From IMG/VR virus record IMGVR_UViG_3300010354_000050, positions 55,412 to 119,411 of that record: DNA of 64,000 nucleotides, one strand, 5' to 3'. The stretch is from a virus. Shown piece by piece: positions 21,249 to 28,722 of this stretch. Numbering within the stretch: the first letter of the stretch is position 1; every line of letters begins with the position of its first letter. The notes under the pieces are model-generated. The model was not told where the DNA came from. It worked only from the letters and a program-made list of their open reading frames with translations, and searched no databases. A program made the translations under genes and the position numbers.

Positions 21249-21381
21249 GGTAAAGAATTTACCAAAGGAATATCATGTTGGAAGTAAGATAATATAAATA
21301 GATTTCAGGCTATCTAGTCAAAGCAACATGAATTTAACAAGTAGCGTAAAATAAGTAAGGGATACTGATTAGGTGTAAACA

Positions 21382-21912
21382 ATGATCAAACAATTTCAAT
21401 ACAAAGTAGCAATATTAATTAAACACCCTGAATACTTTGATATTCTAGAAGAAGGGTTAGGAGGCCCAGATTCCGAAACACTACAAGAAGCTTTTCATGC
21501 TCTACTAGAAGACATAGACCACATCGACAGTAAACTTCAAGTAGTATTCAGGGTGTTTGTTGAAGATGGTACAGTAGAAATAATCCTTTCAACAGGGCAA
21601 GCTGTTGTCATTACTATTTCAGCAGAAGACTACATTTGCAATATTAAGTCCCAAGAGGAAATGGAATTAGCTTCTGAACTATACTATAGGTTGGTTAGAG
21701 CTATTGAAAGGGAACTCCCTTCCAAGTACAAGTATAATATTGCTCTAGTAGACCCCCCCTGTCCTTCTACTAATTTTCTTATTTCTGACACTGAAAATGA
21801 TGTTTTCTGCGGAAAGTTCTACCACCTAGGGGAACCCGAAGTAAGCTACAATTGGACTGTAGAAGTAATTAACCCTGATACTACTGACCTAAAGGCCCAA
21901 GTTTACCTATGA
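21382..21912 (+). CDS. Hypothetical protein, 176 aa
   Basis: A 176-residue acidic protein. The N-terminal helix (FQYKVAILIKHPEYFDILEE) is followed by strands (LQVVFRVFVEDGTVEIILST) and a probable loop-rich C-terminus. It overlaps the next gene by ATGA (21909-21912), so the two are translationally coupled. No family recognised. Confidence 0.6.
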   Translation: MIKQFQYKVAILIKHPEYFDILEEGLGGPDSETLQEAFHALLEDIDHIDSKLQVVFRVFVEDGTVEIILSTGQAVVITISAEDYICNIKSQEEMELASELYYRLVRAIERELPSKYKYNIALVDPPCPSTNFLISDTENDVFCGKFYHLGEPEVSYNWTVEVINPDTTDLKAQVYL

Positions 21913-22856
21913 GATTAGACCAACTAAATACATCTGAAGAAAAGTTCTCAAACATTGTTGAAGGATGTGAAAGTTCTTTAGATAATCTGCAAAGCTATGT
22001 TGAATCAGAAGTTCAAAATGTAAAAGCTAAATTTGATCTGGAAGTTGTAAAGCTAAGTAACCGTTTTACAGCAGAAATAAACAAAGTCAAAAAGCAGCTT
22101 AATAAAGCTGAACGGTACTCTAAGCAGTTGGAACAGGCGCTAGATTCCTATAAACGTTCCTTAGAAAGAGAAACAAGAGCAGAAAACAAGAAACTCAAAG
22201 AAAAAATTGTAGAATTAGAAAAGTTCATCAGCAGTATAGAATTTATTGATGATGATGTTGAAAAGAAAGAATTAGAAGCAGATCTAAAAGAAAAGGAAGA
22301 AAAAGAAAAGCAACATTTTCTTAGGGCAAGGACATTTGCCTTCTTCCAAAAAATCCTTATGATGATTGGGAAATGGTCAGATGATATACTCCCTGCTGAA
22401 GATTTTGAAATTGTTAGTAGGTCAATCTTAATCCCCTCAGTATACATGAGAATTTCTAAATATGAACCAAATTATTTGCTTGAAAGTCTACCCCAGTGCA
22501 AAGAAATAGTAATCAATGGTAGAGAATACATTTCTGCCTTAAGAAAAGAATATCCTACTAATCTAGCTTCTAGGAGTGTTTGGGATTCTGCTACAGAAGA
22601 AATCAAAATTTGGTGGACTGATTATGCCTTGCCAGAAATCTTTGGTTGGCGCGATGAAAGGTGGGATCATGATCAACACCTAGATTGGGAAATTTCTAAT
22701 AAATGGGAAAATAACCCTACTGACCAAATGACATTATTTCCCCCAGTTTACGATACAATGTATAGCATGAGGTGTTATGATTCTCTGACATCACCTATGA
22801 GGGAATTGGCTTTAGAATTAGAGGATAAAAAGTACAAGTTTCCTTCTAATTTGTAA
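21909..22856 (+). CDS. Coiled-coil protein, 315 aa
   Basis: Residues 1-125 are a long heptad-rich coiled coil (EVVKLSNRFTAEINKVKKQL, then RETRAENKKLKEKIVELEKF), with strongly charged KELEADLKEKEEKEKQ. The C-terminal half is Trp-rich and compact (EIFGWRDERWDHDQHLDWEI). It is coupled by ATGA overlap to the 176-aa gene, so the two products may form a complex. No family recognised. Confidence 0.6.
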   Translation: MRLDQLNTSEEKFSNIVEGCESSLDNLQSYVESEVQNVKAKFDLEVVKLSNRFTAEINKVKKQLNKAERYSKQLEQALDSYKRSLERETRAENKKLKEKIVELEKFISSIEFIDDDVEKKELEADLKEKEEKEKQHFLRARTFAFFQKILMMIGKWSDDILPAEDFEIVSRSILIPSVYMRISKYEPNYLLESLPQCKEIVINGREYISALRKEYPTNLASRSVWDSATEEIKIWWTDYALPEIFGWRDERWDHDQHLDWEISNKWENNPTDQMTLFPPVYDTMYSMRCYDSLTSPMRELALELEDKKYKFPSNL

Positions 22857-22888
22857 GAAATGCTACTTTATATCTAACCTAGAGATTT

Positions 22889-22919
22889 AAGCAACTTCTA
22901 AAAGGAGTTGCTTTTTTTA
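22889..22919 (+). terminator. Rho-independent terminator
   Basis: AAGCAACTTC, short loop, GGAGTTGCTT with a T7 run. Confidence 0.8.
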
Positions 22920-22936
22920 TTGAATAGACCTATAAT
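22906..22936 (+). promoter_or_regulatory. Weak sigma-70-type promoter
   Basis: TATAAT at 22931-22936 with only TTGCTT (22906-22911, 19-bp spacer) as -35. It precedes a series of six or seven closely spaced genes. Confidence 0.45.
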
Positions 22937-22976
22937 GTAGTTAATCTGAGAAAACATAGAAAAAGAGAAAAAAAAA

Positions 22977-23399
22977 ATGATTGAACCTTATTTTGTAGAA
23001 AGGCAGCTTCAAACTTGGACAGGGTGGAACCCCTATGATAGGGCTAACCCTGTAAGAAGAAGTAGAGGGCATGGTATAAATTTTCTAGAAAACTTTCAAG
23101 GTTTTTCTTTTTGGAAATGGGATTCTTATAGAGAACTTTGCCAGATCATAGTTTTTAACCAGGATAAAGAAGAAGTTGGCTATATTGGTTACTACCTTGG
23201 TGGCTATTGTGTAAGTATCTACGTAGACCCTAAGTTCAGATGTCTGGGCTTAGGATCAAGGTTAATTAGCCTAGTTCCTAACTTAAAGGTCTTTCAAGAA
23301 GATGTAGGGTCATTCAACAAAAAATTAGACAAACAAGACCCTTTACATTCTAGGGAGTACCTGTTAGAATGGTATAGTAAGAAGGGAGTTTTGAGGTAA
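22977..23399 (+). CDS. GNAT-like acetyltransferase, 140 aa
   Basis: The central part contains VGYIGYYLGGYCVSIYVDPK followed by FRCLGLGSRLI, which matches the GNAT motif A (V-x-P-x-x-R-x-x-G-x-G) that binds acetyl-CoA. The protein is short, but strands and helix 3 are recognisable. Substrate unknown. It starts a tight gene series with gaps of 2-10 bases. Confidence 0.6.
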   Translation: MIEPYFVERQLQTWTGWNPYDRANPVRRSRGHGINFLENFQGFSFWKWDSYRELCQIIVFNQDKEEVGYIGYYLGGYCVSIYVDPKFRCLGLGSRLISLVPNLKVFQEDVGSFNKKLDKQDPLHSREYLLEWYSKKGVLR

Positions 23400-23401
23400 C
23401 T

Positions 23402-23632
23402 ATGAAACATATTAACAAGGCTATTGTTGCAGACAAAGTAGAATACCTTCAGATTCTAGGTACTATAAAGGAAAATGCTCTAGTACGTACTAGGGGCAAG
23501 AGCCTCTATGCAGTAACCGAAATCACTAAGAGGAGTGAGGTAAAAACTTACTTTGTCTTGAGGGTTAACGGAAAACTCACAGGGATTTATTACAATCTTG
23601 AACAAGCTACCCATGAATACAATAACAAGTAG
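23402..23632 (+). CDS. Hypothetical protein, 76 aa, tandem copy 1
   Basis: It begins two bases after the GNAT gene. It aligns along its length with the next gene: E-x-L-x-I-L-G, K-x-LY-V-E, K-x-YF-L-VNG-L-GIY, then a C-terminal AxxxYN. The pair is therefore a tandem duplication of a small alpha/beta protein. Function unknown. Confidence 0.6.
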   Translation: MKHINKAIVADKVEYLQILGTIKENALVRTRGKSLYAVTEITKRSEVKTYFVLRVNGKLTGIYYNLEQATHEYNNK

Positions 23633-23638
23633 AACCAG

Positions 23639-23860
23639 ATGAAGCTACCTCTGAAAAAGGAAAAAACAGAATTTGTAGAAATTCTAGGATTCAAGAAAGA
23701 ATTTCCCATTGCTATAGGAAAAAACAAAGCCCTTTACATTGTATCTGAACTAGATAAATATGGGGAGGCAAAGGTTTACTTTTATCTCAAGGTTAATGGC
23801 TACCTGAAGGGGATCTACTTTGATCCTGAAGAAGCCCATGTACAATATAATTTGAGGTAA
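23639..23860 (+). CDS. Hypothetical protein, 73 aa, tandem copy 2
   Basis: It is the diverged copy of the 76-aa gene directly upstream (shared VNG-L-GIYF and YN near the end). It has its own weak ribosome binding site (GAACCAG). Function unknown. Confidence 0.6.
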   Translation: MKLPLKKEKTEFVEILGFKKEFPIAIGKNKALYIVSELDKYGEAKVYFYLKVNGYLKGIYFDPEEAHVQYNLR

Positions 23861-23869
23861 TTTGAAATT

Positions 23870-24124
23870 ATGGCTACTGAAATCAAGAACCACCAAGACT
23901 TAATCAATTGGATTAATTCTGATGATCTTAATAAGATTTCCCGTGAAAATCTAAAACAAATTTTCCAAGCAGGAAAGTCAAACCCTATTGCAGTAATTTT
24001 AGCCTTAGCTAAACTTGATGTAGAAGAAGGTGTAGAACCTAAATCTTCTAATCCTATTTACTTGGATTGTTACCAGTTTTGGTACAGGGCGTTATCTATA
24101 GATGTTAAAGCAGTAGAACAATAG
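23870..24124 (+). CDS. Hypothetical protein, 84 aa
   Basis: A mainly helical 84-residue protein (NHQDLINWINSDDLNKISRE, then NPIAVILALAKLDVEEGVEP). It lies nine bases after the previous gene and two before the next, within the same series. No family recognised. Confidence 0.55.
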   Translation: MATEIKNHQDLINWINSDDLNKISRENLKQIFQAGKSNPIAVILALAKLDVEEGVEPKSSNPIYLDCYQFWYRALSIDVKAVEQ

Positions 24125-24126
24125 CA

Positions 24127-24381
24127 ATGAAAACCCATAAAACCAGGAACGGGAAATTTATTCCTATAAGTAAACTAGAAGACGATCATTTGCTTAACAT
24201 TATCAGGTTTTACCAGAGAAAAGCAAAAGAAGGTCTTTTAGTTTGCTATAGGAGTCCTAGTTTGCATGACAGTTTCGATGACCATTTCTTTGACATTGTT
24301 TATGGAGAAGAAGCCTTAGAAAACCTAGGGTATTATTTCTATGTTGAAGAAGCTGAAAAAAGATTCAGGAGTAATAAATGA
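24127..24381 (+). CDS. Hypothetical protein, 84 aa
   Basis: A basic N-terminus (MKTHKTRNGKFIPISKLEDD) is followed by HLLNIIRFYQRKAKEGLL and a C-terminal helix. The last four bases overlap the macrodomain start (ATGA at 24378-24381), so the two are translationally coupled. The N-terminal pattern is seen in small phage proteins of unknown function. Confidence 0.55.
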   Translation: MKTHKTRNGKFIPISKLEDDHLLNIIRFYQRKAKEGLLVCYRSPSLHDSFDDHFFDIVYGEEALENLGYYFYVEEAEKRFRSNK

Positions 24382-24839
24382 TTAAATATATCAAAAAAGG
24401 CAACATCTTTGAGTCCAACTGTGAAGCCCTAGTTAACCCTGTCAATACTGTGGGGGTAATGGGAGCGGGTTTAGCCAAACAATTTAAAAAAAGGTATCCA
24501 AAAAACTTTGTAGCATACCAAGACTACTGTAACCAAGGAAAGCTAAAACCAGGTGGAGTCTTTGTTTTCCTGGAAGAAGGTGACATTATTGTTAACCTGG
24601 CAACCAAAGACCACTGGAAAGATCCTTCTGAAGTTGACTATGTTGAAAAAGGGTTGCAGCAACTTTTGCAGTTTATCCAAATTCAAGAAGTTGTATCAGT
24701 GGCTATCCCTGCCTTAGGATGTGGTCTTGGTGGTCTAGACTGGGCTGATAACGTTCTTCCTTTAATTGAGTATTACTTCCAAGACAATGAAGAAGTAAGC
24801 AATGTGGAAGCAAAGGTTTATGTTCCCTACGGTTATTGA
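24378..24839 (+). CDS. Macrodomain protein, DarG-like ADP-ribosyl hydrolase
   Basis: A 153-residue single macrodomain. GNIFESNCEALVNPVNTVGV, then MGAGLAKQFKKRYP, NLATKDHWKDPSEVDYVEKG and AIPALGCGLGGLDW give all the ADP-ribose-binding elements and closely match the DarG-type macrodomains that remove ADP-ribose from thymidine in DNA. No DarT toxin gene is adjacent. A phage would benefit from such an enzyme by reversing DNA ADP-ribosylation by host DarT, or it could process ADP-ribose phosphates. It is translationally coupled to the 84-aa gene upstream. Confidence 0.85.
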   Translation: MIKYIKKGNIFESNCEALVNPVNTVGVMGAGLAKQFKKRYPKNFVAYQDYCNQGKLKPGGVFVFLEEGDIIVNLATKDHWKDPSEVDYVEKGLQQLLQFIQIQEVVSVAIPALGCGLGGLDWADNVLPLIEYYFQDNEEVSNVEAKVYVPYGY

Positions 24840-24864
24840 TTTGTAAAAGGTTGAGGAGAAATTT

Positions 24865-25068
24865 GTGAAAAATTCATTAAAGCCTTTTATTTTTGGTACT
24901 TTGTTTAGTTTCTCGGTATCTTTCATACTTACGTTGGCTATTTTTGGAACAACTCCAAGTTCCCCAATAAAGGAAAACCTAATTGAGTCATTAATAATGA
25001 CAGTTTTTTATCACTCTTCAAGCTTAGCAGGTTTCCTAATTGGGGCTAGTTTAACAGACGGCAAATAA
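24865..25068 (+). CDS. Small membrane protein, 67 aa
   Basis: GTG start at 24865 behind GAGGAG. Two hydrophobic segments (about residues 8-29 and 44-62, SLAGFLIGASL) indicate a two-pass membrane protein. A holin-like role is conceivable from size and topology only. It is the last gene of the series. Confidence 0.5.
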   Translation: MKNSLKPFIFGTLFSFSVSFILTLAIFGTTPSSPIKENLIESLIMTVFYHSSSLAGFLIGASLTDGK

Positions 25069-25123
25069 AAATAGGAGCCAAAAAATAATTTCAGAATTGT
25101 CCAACCTTCCACTAGATAGCTGC

Positions 25124-25152
25124 TTGACTTTTAGGCCCCACTCCTTTATACT
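25124..25152 (+). promoter_or_regulatory. Sigma-70-type promoter (copy 1 of a duplicated leader)
   Basis: TTGACT (25124-25129), 17-bp spacer ending CACTCCTT, TATACT (25147-25152). The downstream leader AAGTAATCAGTCAGGTAAAA recurs almost exactly before the gene at 25563. Confidence 0.7.
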
Positions 25153-25177
25153 AGAAAAGTAATCAGTCAGGTAAAAA

Positions 25178-25519
25178 ATGCTAAAAATTATGGCAACGCA
25201 AGAACAACCCCTTTTCGGTAGTAACTATGGATATTTTGATATTTCCGTAGTAGGCTACTTTCCTGTAGATCCTACTCTACCCCCATTTGAACCTCAACTT
25301 TCAAAATTTGTTAAAACAGATGCCTTTGAAAGTGAACCTATTGCCAATTTTGCATGGGTGAGTCATGATGGTAACGGTAAAGTAGATGGTTTTCCAATCT
25401 GTGAATCTTGGGAGGAAGAATCTAAAAACCCCTTTCTTTACTTGTCCTTTCTGGATGACTATCTTCTTCCTGAAGACTCTGACTGCCACATTCCTGTTTT
25501 AGCACCCTTTGCACTTTAA
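25178..25519 (+). CDS. Hypothetical protein, 113 aa
   Basis: A 113-residue acidic protein with strand-rich texture (GYFDISVVGYFPVDPTLPPF). The start follows CAGGTAAAAA, identical in layout to the next gene's start. An ATG four codons later is an alternative. No family recognised. Confidence 0.6.
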   Translation: MLKIMATQEQPLFGSNYGYFDISVVGYFPVDPTLPPFEPQLSKFVKTDAFESEPIANFAWVSHDGNGKVDGFPICESWEEESKNPFLYLSFLDDYLLPEDSDCHIPVLAPFAL

Positions 25520-25537
25520 GCCTTAATCCTTTACACT
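25509..25537 (+). promoter_or_regulatory. Sigma-70-type promoter (copy 2 of a duplicated leader)
   Basis: TTGCAC (25509-25514), 17-bp spacer ending AATCCTT, TACACT (25532-25537). It overlaps the 3' end of the previous gene. Confidence 0.55.
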
Positions 25538-25562
25538 AAAGAAGTAATCAGTGAGGTAAAAA

Positions 25563-25889
25563 ATGAACCTTGAACAAATTTGGAATCTAGTACAACTACC
25601 TGAAGAAGCTCAGGTGACGATTCACAATTTTGCCGCTATTGATGGAGGTAAGTTGCTTTTTCAGAGTAATGAAAAAGTGATCGGGGAGTACGATTATAGA
25701 GATCCTGATGGGGGTCGATCTATTCATGGTGCTGCTACTGTAAAACTAGATGATTTTATCATTGAGTTTTCCTATCGTGAAAAATGGTGGGAGGGTCTGC
25801 GGGTGTTGGTTAAGGAAGAAGGTAAAAAATACTTTTCTGAAGCTTACTTTGATGAAGATTTTCCTAATTGGGCTTTTCAGGAAGACTAA
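25563..25889 (+). CDS. Hypothetical protein, 108 aa
   Basis: A 108-residue protein with the segment RDPDGGRSIHGAATVKLDDF and aromatic strands near the end. GAGGTAAAAA precedes the ATG. A terminator follows. No family recognised. It shares only its leader, not its protein sequence, with the gene at 25178. Confidence 0.6.
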   Translation: MNLEQIWNLVQLPEEAQVTIHNFAAIDGGKLLFQSNEKVIGEYDYRDPDGGRSIHGAATVKLDDFIIEFSYREKWWEGLRVLVKEEGKKYFSEAYFDEDFPNWAFQED

Positions 25890-25909
25890 TCAACTTTAAT
25901 AAAAACACT

Positions 25910-25939
25910 AAGAACCTTAAAAAAAGGTTCTTTTTTTTA
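25910..25939 (+). terminator. Rho-independent terminator
   Basis: AAGAACCTT, A-rich loop, AAGGTTCTT with a T8 run, abutting the promoter at 25940. Confidence 0.8.
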
Positions 25940-25968
25940 TTGACTTGGAGTACAAAGGCTGTTAGAAT
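25940..25968 (+). promoter_or_regulatory. Sigma-70-type promoter for the polymerase exonuclease half
   Basis: TTGACT (25940-25945), 17-bp spacer, TAGAAT (25963-25968). Confidence 0.75.
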
Positions 25969-25999
25969 AGAAAAGAAAGCTAGAAAGAAGTAGAAAAAA

Positions 26000-26254
26000 A
26001 TGGAAAAAGTAACACTATATACTAATCTAGACTACATAATTTTTCCTAAATATGAGTCCAAATTTCCCCCCCCCCCGATTGGTAGTTACATCTTGTGTTC
26101 CACTAGTAATCCCAGCAGAAAAGCAAAGCTTGAAGTTATGCAACTGACTTATGATGAAAAAGGATGGAAAGCTGAGTTGCACATTCCCTCTTTAGTTTTA
26201 GAAAGAATGTCTGTTAAGCAGTGGTACAAACAATACCTAGGAGTAGATATTTAG
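26000..26254 (+). CDS. Hypothetical protein, 84 aa
   Basis: A strand-rich 84-residue protein (SKFPPPPIGSYILCSTSNPS) with a helical end. It lies directly before the polymerase exonuclease gene: its stop codon (26252-26254) abuts the next ATG. Co-expression suggests a link to replication, but no homology supports it. It contains a C10 run at 26069-26078. Confidence 0.55.
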   Translation: MEKVTLYTNLDYIIFPKYESKFPPPPIGSYILCSTSNPSRKAKLEVMQLTYDEKGWKAELHIPSLVLERMSVKQWYKQYLGVDI

Positions 26255-27874
26255 ATGAAACTTAACCCTATTGGTTATCCTGTAATCTCTGACCAAACTT
26301 TTTCTAAAGTTTTTGGAGAATTCACTAAAAGGTCAATTCCCACATCTACAGAAAAAACTAGAAAACTTCTTCAGGCAAACACTATTCCTTTTCCTGTAGA
26401 CTACCCTGAAAACTTATTTGATGGGGAATTACCTTTTCCAGATCTTAAAGCAAAAACTTTGGATCAACATTTTGAAAAAATTGCTGAAGATTTTGTAGGC
26501 CAATATTTGCAAGATGCCGAAACTTTAGCTACTTGTAAAATCCCACCCATCCCACCTATTCAAGAACTTGTTCCCGAAGTAGGCTGGACAAAATATACTT
26601 TTGAAAATGAAACATGGATTAAAGAACCTGTCCCCTACCCTTTAGAATCTGGGATATTTGATACTGAAACTTTTGTAGAAGGTGGGGCTTTCCCAGTTAT
26701 TGGTACTGCTTTAACCCATAAAGCTGCCTACATCTGGTTAGCTTCTGAATTTGTTAACCCTGATCTCCCTGTAGAGCAATGGGATCAATTTGGGCTAATT
26801 CCCTTAGGAACTGACAAGTTCATTATTGGTCATAATATTTCCTATGATAGAGTTAGGGTTCAAGAAGCATACAACCTTACCAACAATTTACCAGAAAACT
26901 TCTACTTCGATACCCTTTCTGCACATATTGGTGTATCCGGGTTGGCTTCTGGTCAACGTTGGCTCTATGTTCTAGCAGCAAAAGACCCAGATTCCCTTAC
27001 TGAACAAGAAAAGCGCCAACTACGCTTTTCTCCTAAATGGGCTTCTGAAGGAAGTACAAACTCCTTGATTGAAACCTATAACTTCCATGTAGCTGCACCC
27101 AAAGAACTTTTTCAAGATGGAGATTTTAGGTTAAAGGAATCTGATAAGGAAGTCAGGGATTTGTTTGTAAAAGCAAAAACCATGAAGGAGTTGGCTAACC
27201 CCTCTGATTTCTACAAACTAATCGACTACGCGATTAAGGACGTTTTCTATACTTTTGAGCTATATCAAGCCCTATGGCCTAAGTACAGAGAATCTACTCC
27301 TAGTACAGTAGCCTTAGCAGGTCATTACTTTTTAGCAGGCTCTAAGATTCCCCTTGTTGACAACTGGGAAAGTTGGATTGATAAAACTGAAGAAGTTTTT
27401 CAAGCTCAAATGGAAGAAATGGATCAGATTTGCAAAGACCTAATGAAAACCCATGTAGAAGAATGGGGGAAAGAGTTAGACAAAGATCTGCTACAAATTT
27501 CCTATAGGTTTGAAGAAGAACCTGAAAAATTAGTAGAAGAAGTTGGTTTGCAGAAAAAGAAAACTGTAAAGCTAACTGATGTTTTGAAAGCACTAGATAA
27601 ACTAGAAATTGAATGGAGGTTTAACTCTAAACAGTGGGCTGAACAAGACCCCTGGCTAAAACAGCTAGATTGGACACCGCAAAACTACACAGGAAAGTTT
27701 GCCTTTATGCCTAAGTGGGCTTGTAAATTTTTAGCTGAACCTGAAAAGAATAAGTTTTCAGTTAAAAACCGTGCTGCCCATTTACTCCTTAAACTAAAGT
27801 GGGAAGGAAAGCCTATCTTATGGGTTGACGGTCAAGGCTGGTGCTTTGAAGTAGAAGATGAAGCTGATGCTTAA
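26255..27874 (+). CDS. DNA polymerase gamma-like protein, exonuclease and linker half
   Basis: A 539-residue protein matching the N-terminal part of mitochondrial DNA polymerase gamma. Exo I is GIFDTET (about residue 134), Exo II IIGHNISYDRV (about 190) and Exo III YAIKDVFYT (about 325). FDTLSAHIGVSGLASGQR closely parallels LDTMSMHMAISGLSSFQR, and NWESWIDKTEEVFQAQMEEM parallels the following linker region of human POLG. WTPQNY...FAFMPKWACKFL...GWCF matches the linker end. It would proofread 3' ends. The gene stops before the polymerase domain, which lies 849 bases downstream. Confidence 0.9.
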   Translation: MKLNPIGYPVISDQTFSKVFGEFTKRSIPTSTEKTRKLLQANTIPFPVDYPENLFDGELPFPDLKAKTLDQHFEKIAEDFVGQYLQDAETLATCKIPPIPPIQELVPEVGWTKYTFENETWIKEPVPYPLESGIFDTETFVEGGAFPVIGTALTHKAAYIWLASEFVNPDLPVEQWDQFGLIPLGTDKFIIGHNISYDRVRVQEAYNLTNNLPENFYFDTLSAHIGVSGLASGQRWLYVLAAKDPDSLTEQEKRQLRFSPKWASEGSTNSLIETYNFHVAAPKELFQDGDFRLKESDKEVRDLFVKAKTMKELANPSDFYKLIDYAIKDVFYTFELYQALWPKYRESTPSTVALAGHYFLAGSKIPLVDNWESWIDKTEEVFQAQMEEMDQICKDLMKTHVEEWGKELDKDLLQISYRFEEEPEKLVEEVGLQKKKTVKLTDVLKALDKLEIEWRFNSKQWAEQDPWLKQLDWTPQNYTGKFAFMPKWACKFLAEPEKNKFSVKNRAAHLLLKLKWEGKPILWVDGQGWCFEVEDEADA

Positions 27875-27911
27875 AAACCTGTTTTCTATTGCAATTGAAT
27901 AGTTTGGTTGA

Positions 27912-28025
27912 AAAAATCAGGATAGTGATGATGATGGAATATCTCAGACAGTCTTAGGCTTTATTAGTTCATTTGTTCCTTCAAAACCTGAATCAAGAGT
28001 TTATGCTAGAATTAACCCTTGGTAA
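27912..28025 (+). pseudogene. Gene remnant in the polymerase interruption
   Basis: A start-less frame from 27912 reads KNQDSDDDGISQTVLGFISS onward to TAA 28023-28025. No promoter or start codon is present. It may be leftover cassette DNA or an eroded piece of the polymerase linker, which it does not visibly resemble. Confidence 0.35.
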
Positions 28026-28050
28026 TGTCATGTAACCCTGACATTGAATA

Positions 28051-28078
28051 AGAAACCTTTTCAGGTTTCTTTTTTTTT
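28051..28078 (+). terminator. Rho-independent terminator
   Basis: AAGAAACCT, TTT loop, AGGTTTCTT with a long T run. Confidence 0.8.
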
Positions 28079-28079
28079 G

Positions 28080-28108
28080 TTGATATAGGTAAACTGTTCC
28101 TATACAAT
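28080..28108 (+). promoter_or_regulatory. Sigma-70-type promoter
   Basis: TTGATA (28080-28085), 17-bp spacer, TACAAT (28103-28108). Confidence 0.7.
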
Positions 28109-28132
28109 AGGATTGTAGATAAGATTTCAATC

Positions 28133-28468
28133 ATGTTTAACCTATATGTTTGCCTTCCACCTATTACTGGCGTAGTTCTAGCTTATGTCTTCAGGAACCT
28201 AGGGCTATATCAATTTCAATTTCTGTCTTTGTTTGGAGTTTACCTGTATTACTTGTGCTTCAATTTGGTTTTCTTCAGGAAACTTAGAGGAGCCCGAATA
28301 ACCCTCACAGGATTACTTTCTTTCATATACCTTGTACTCAGTTTTCTCTTTCCTGTTTACCATCAAATACCTGAACAACTCTTGGCTGTAGAAAGAGTAA
28401 TCCTTTTAGCTGATTTCAGAGAAAACCTTTACAAGGTTTCCTTTTTTATTCTTTGTAGAACTACCTAA
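28133..28468 (+). CDS. Small multi-pass membrane protein, 111 aa
   Basis: Three or four hydrophobic segments (about residues 5-20, 27-48, 59-80) mark a membrane protein. The frame runs through a terminator hairpin (28421-28447), so the natural stop was probably earlier and the last 20 residues may be read-through after an indel. It lies between the two polymerase halves with its own promoter. No family recognised. Confidence 0.45.
   Translation: MFNLYVCLPPITGVVLAYVFRNLGLYQFQFLSLFGVYLYYLCFNLVFFRKLRGARITLTGLLSFIYLVLSFLFPVYHQIPEQLLAVERVILLADFRENLYKVSFFILCRTT
28421..28447 (+). terminator. Rho-independent terminator inside a reading frame
   Basis: GAGAAAACCTT, ACA, AAGGTTTCC followed by a T6 run. 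It lies within the last codons of the 28133 frame. Confidence 0.65.
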
Positions 28469-28499
28469 ACAGTAAAAAAGCAAGTAGCTAATGAATTTC

Positions 28500-28528
28500 T
28501 TGACAACTAACATATACTAGGTTAAAAT
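28500..28528 (+). promoter_or_regulatory. Sigma-70-type promoter for the polymerase domain half
   Basis: TTGACA (28500-28505), 17-bp spacer, TAAAAT (28523-28528). It serves the decayed gene at 28555 and then the polymerase half at 28723. Confidence 0.75.
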
Positions 28529-28554
28529 AGAAATGTGTACTTCAGGAGCAAGTA

Positions 28555-28720
28555 ATGTTTAAGTGCAAATGCTTTCTTTATGCTGATGACGAATATTTTA
28601 CAGATATTACCCTCAAAGTAAAGCCAGTGCAAAACAATAACTTACATTGTTGAATCTGTAGTTATCCACCCCTACGGCCTAGATGACTATGATTTCACAC
28701 TGTCCCTTTCTGATTATTAA
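28555..28720 (+). pseudogene. Small gene with a single-base frameshift
   Basis: The ATG frame MFKCKCFLYADDEYFTDITL stops at TGA 28651. Another frame, one base away near CAATAAC (28635-28641), continues TYIVESVVIHPYGLDDYDFT to TAA 28718-28720. The joined protein has 54 residues. The ATG has AGGAGCAAGTA upstream, so expression signals are intact. Function unknown. Confidence 0.55.
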
Positions 28721-28722
28721 GC

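Noticed and set aside
23402-24839. DarTG-type toxin-antitoxin pair around the macrodomain
   Set aside because: None of the neighbouring proteins has DarT motifs; the macrodomain stands alone.
27875-28722. An intein or group I intron splitting the polymerase
   Set aside because: No splice motifs, endonuclease, or intein blocks; the interval has terminators and promoters and the second half has its own ATG.
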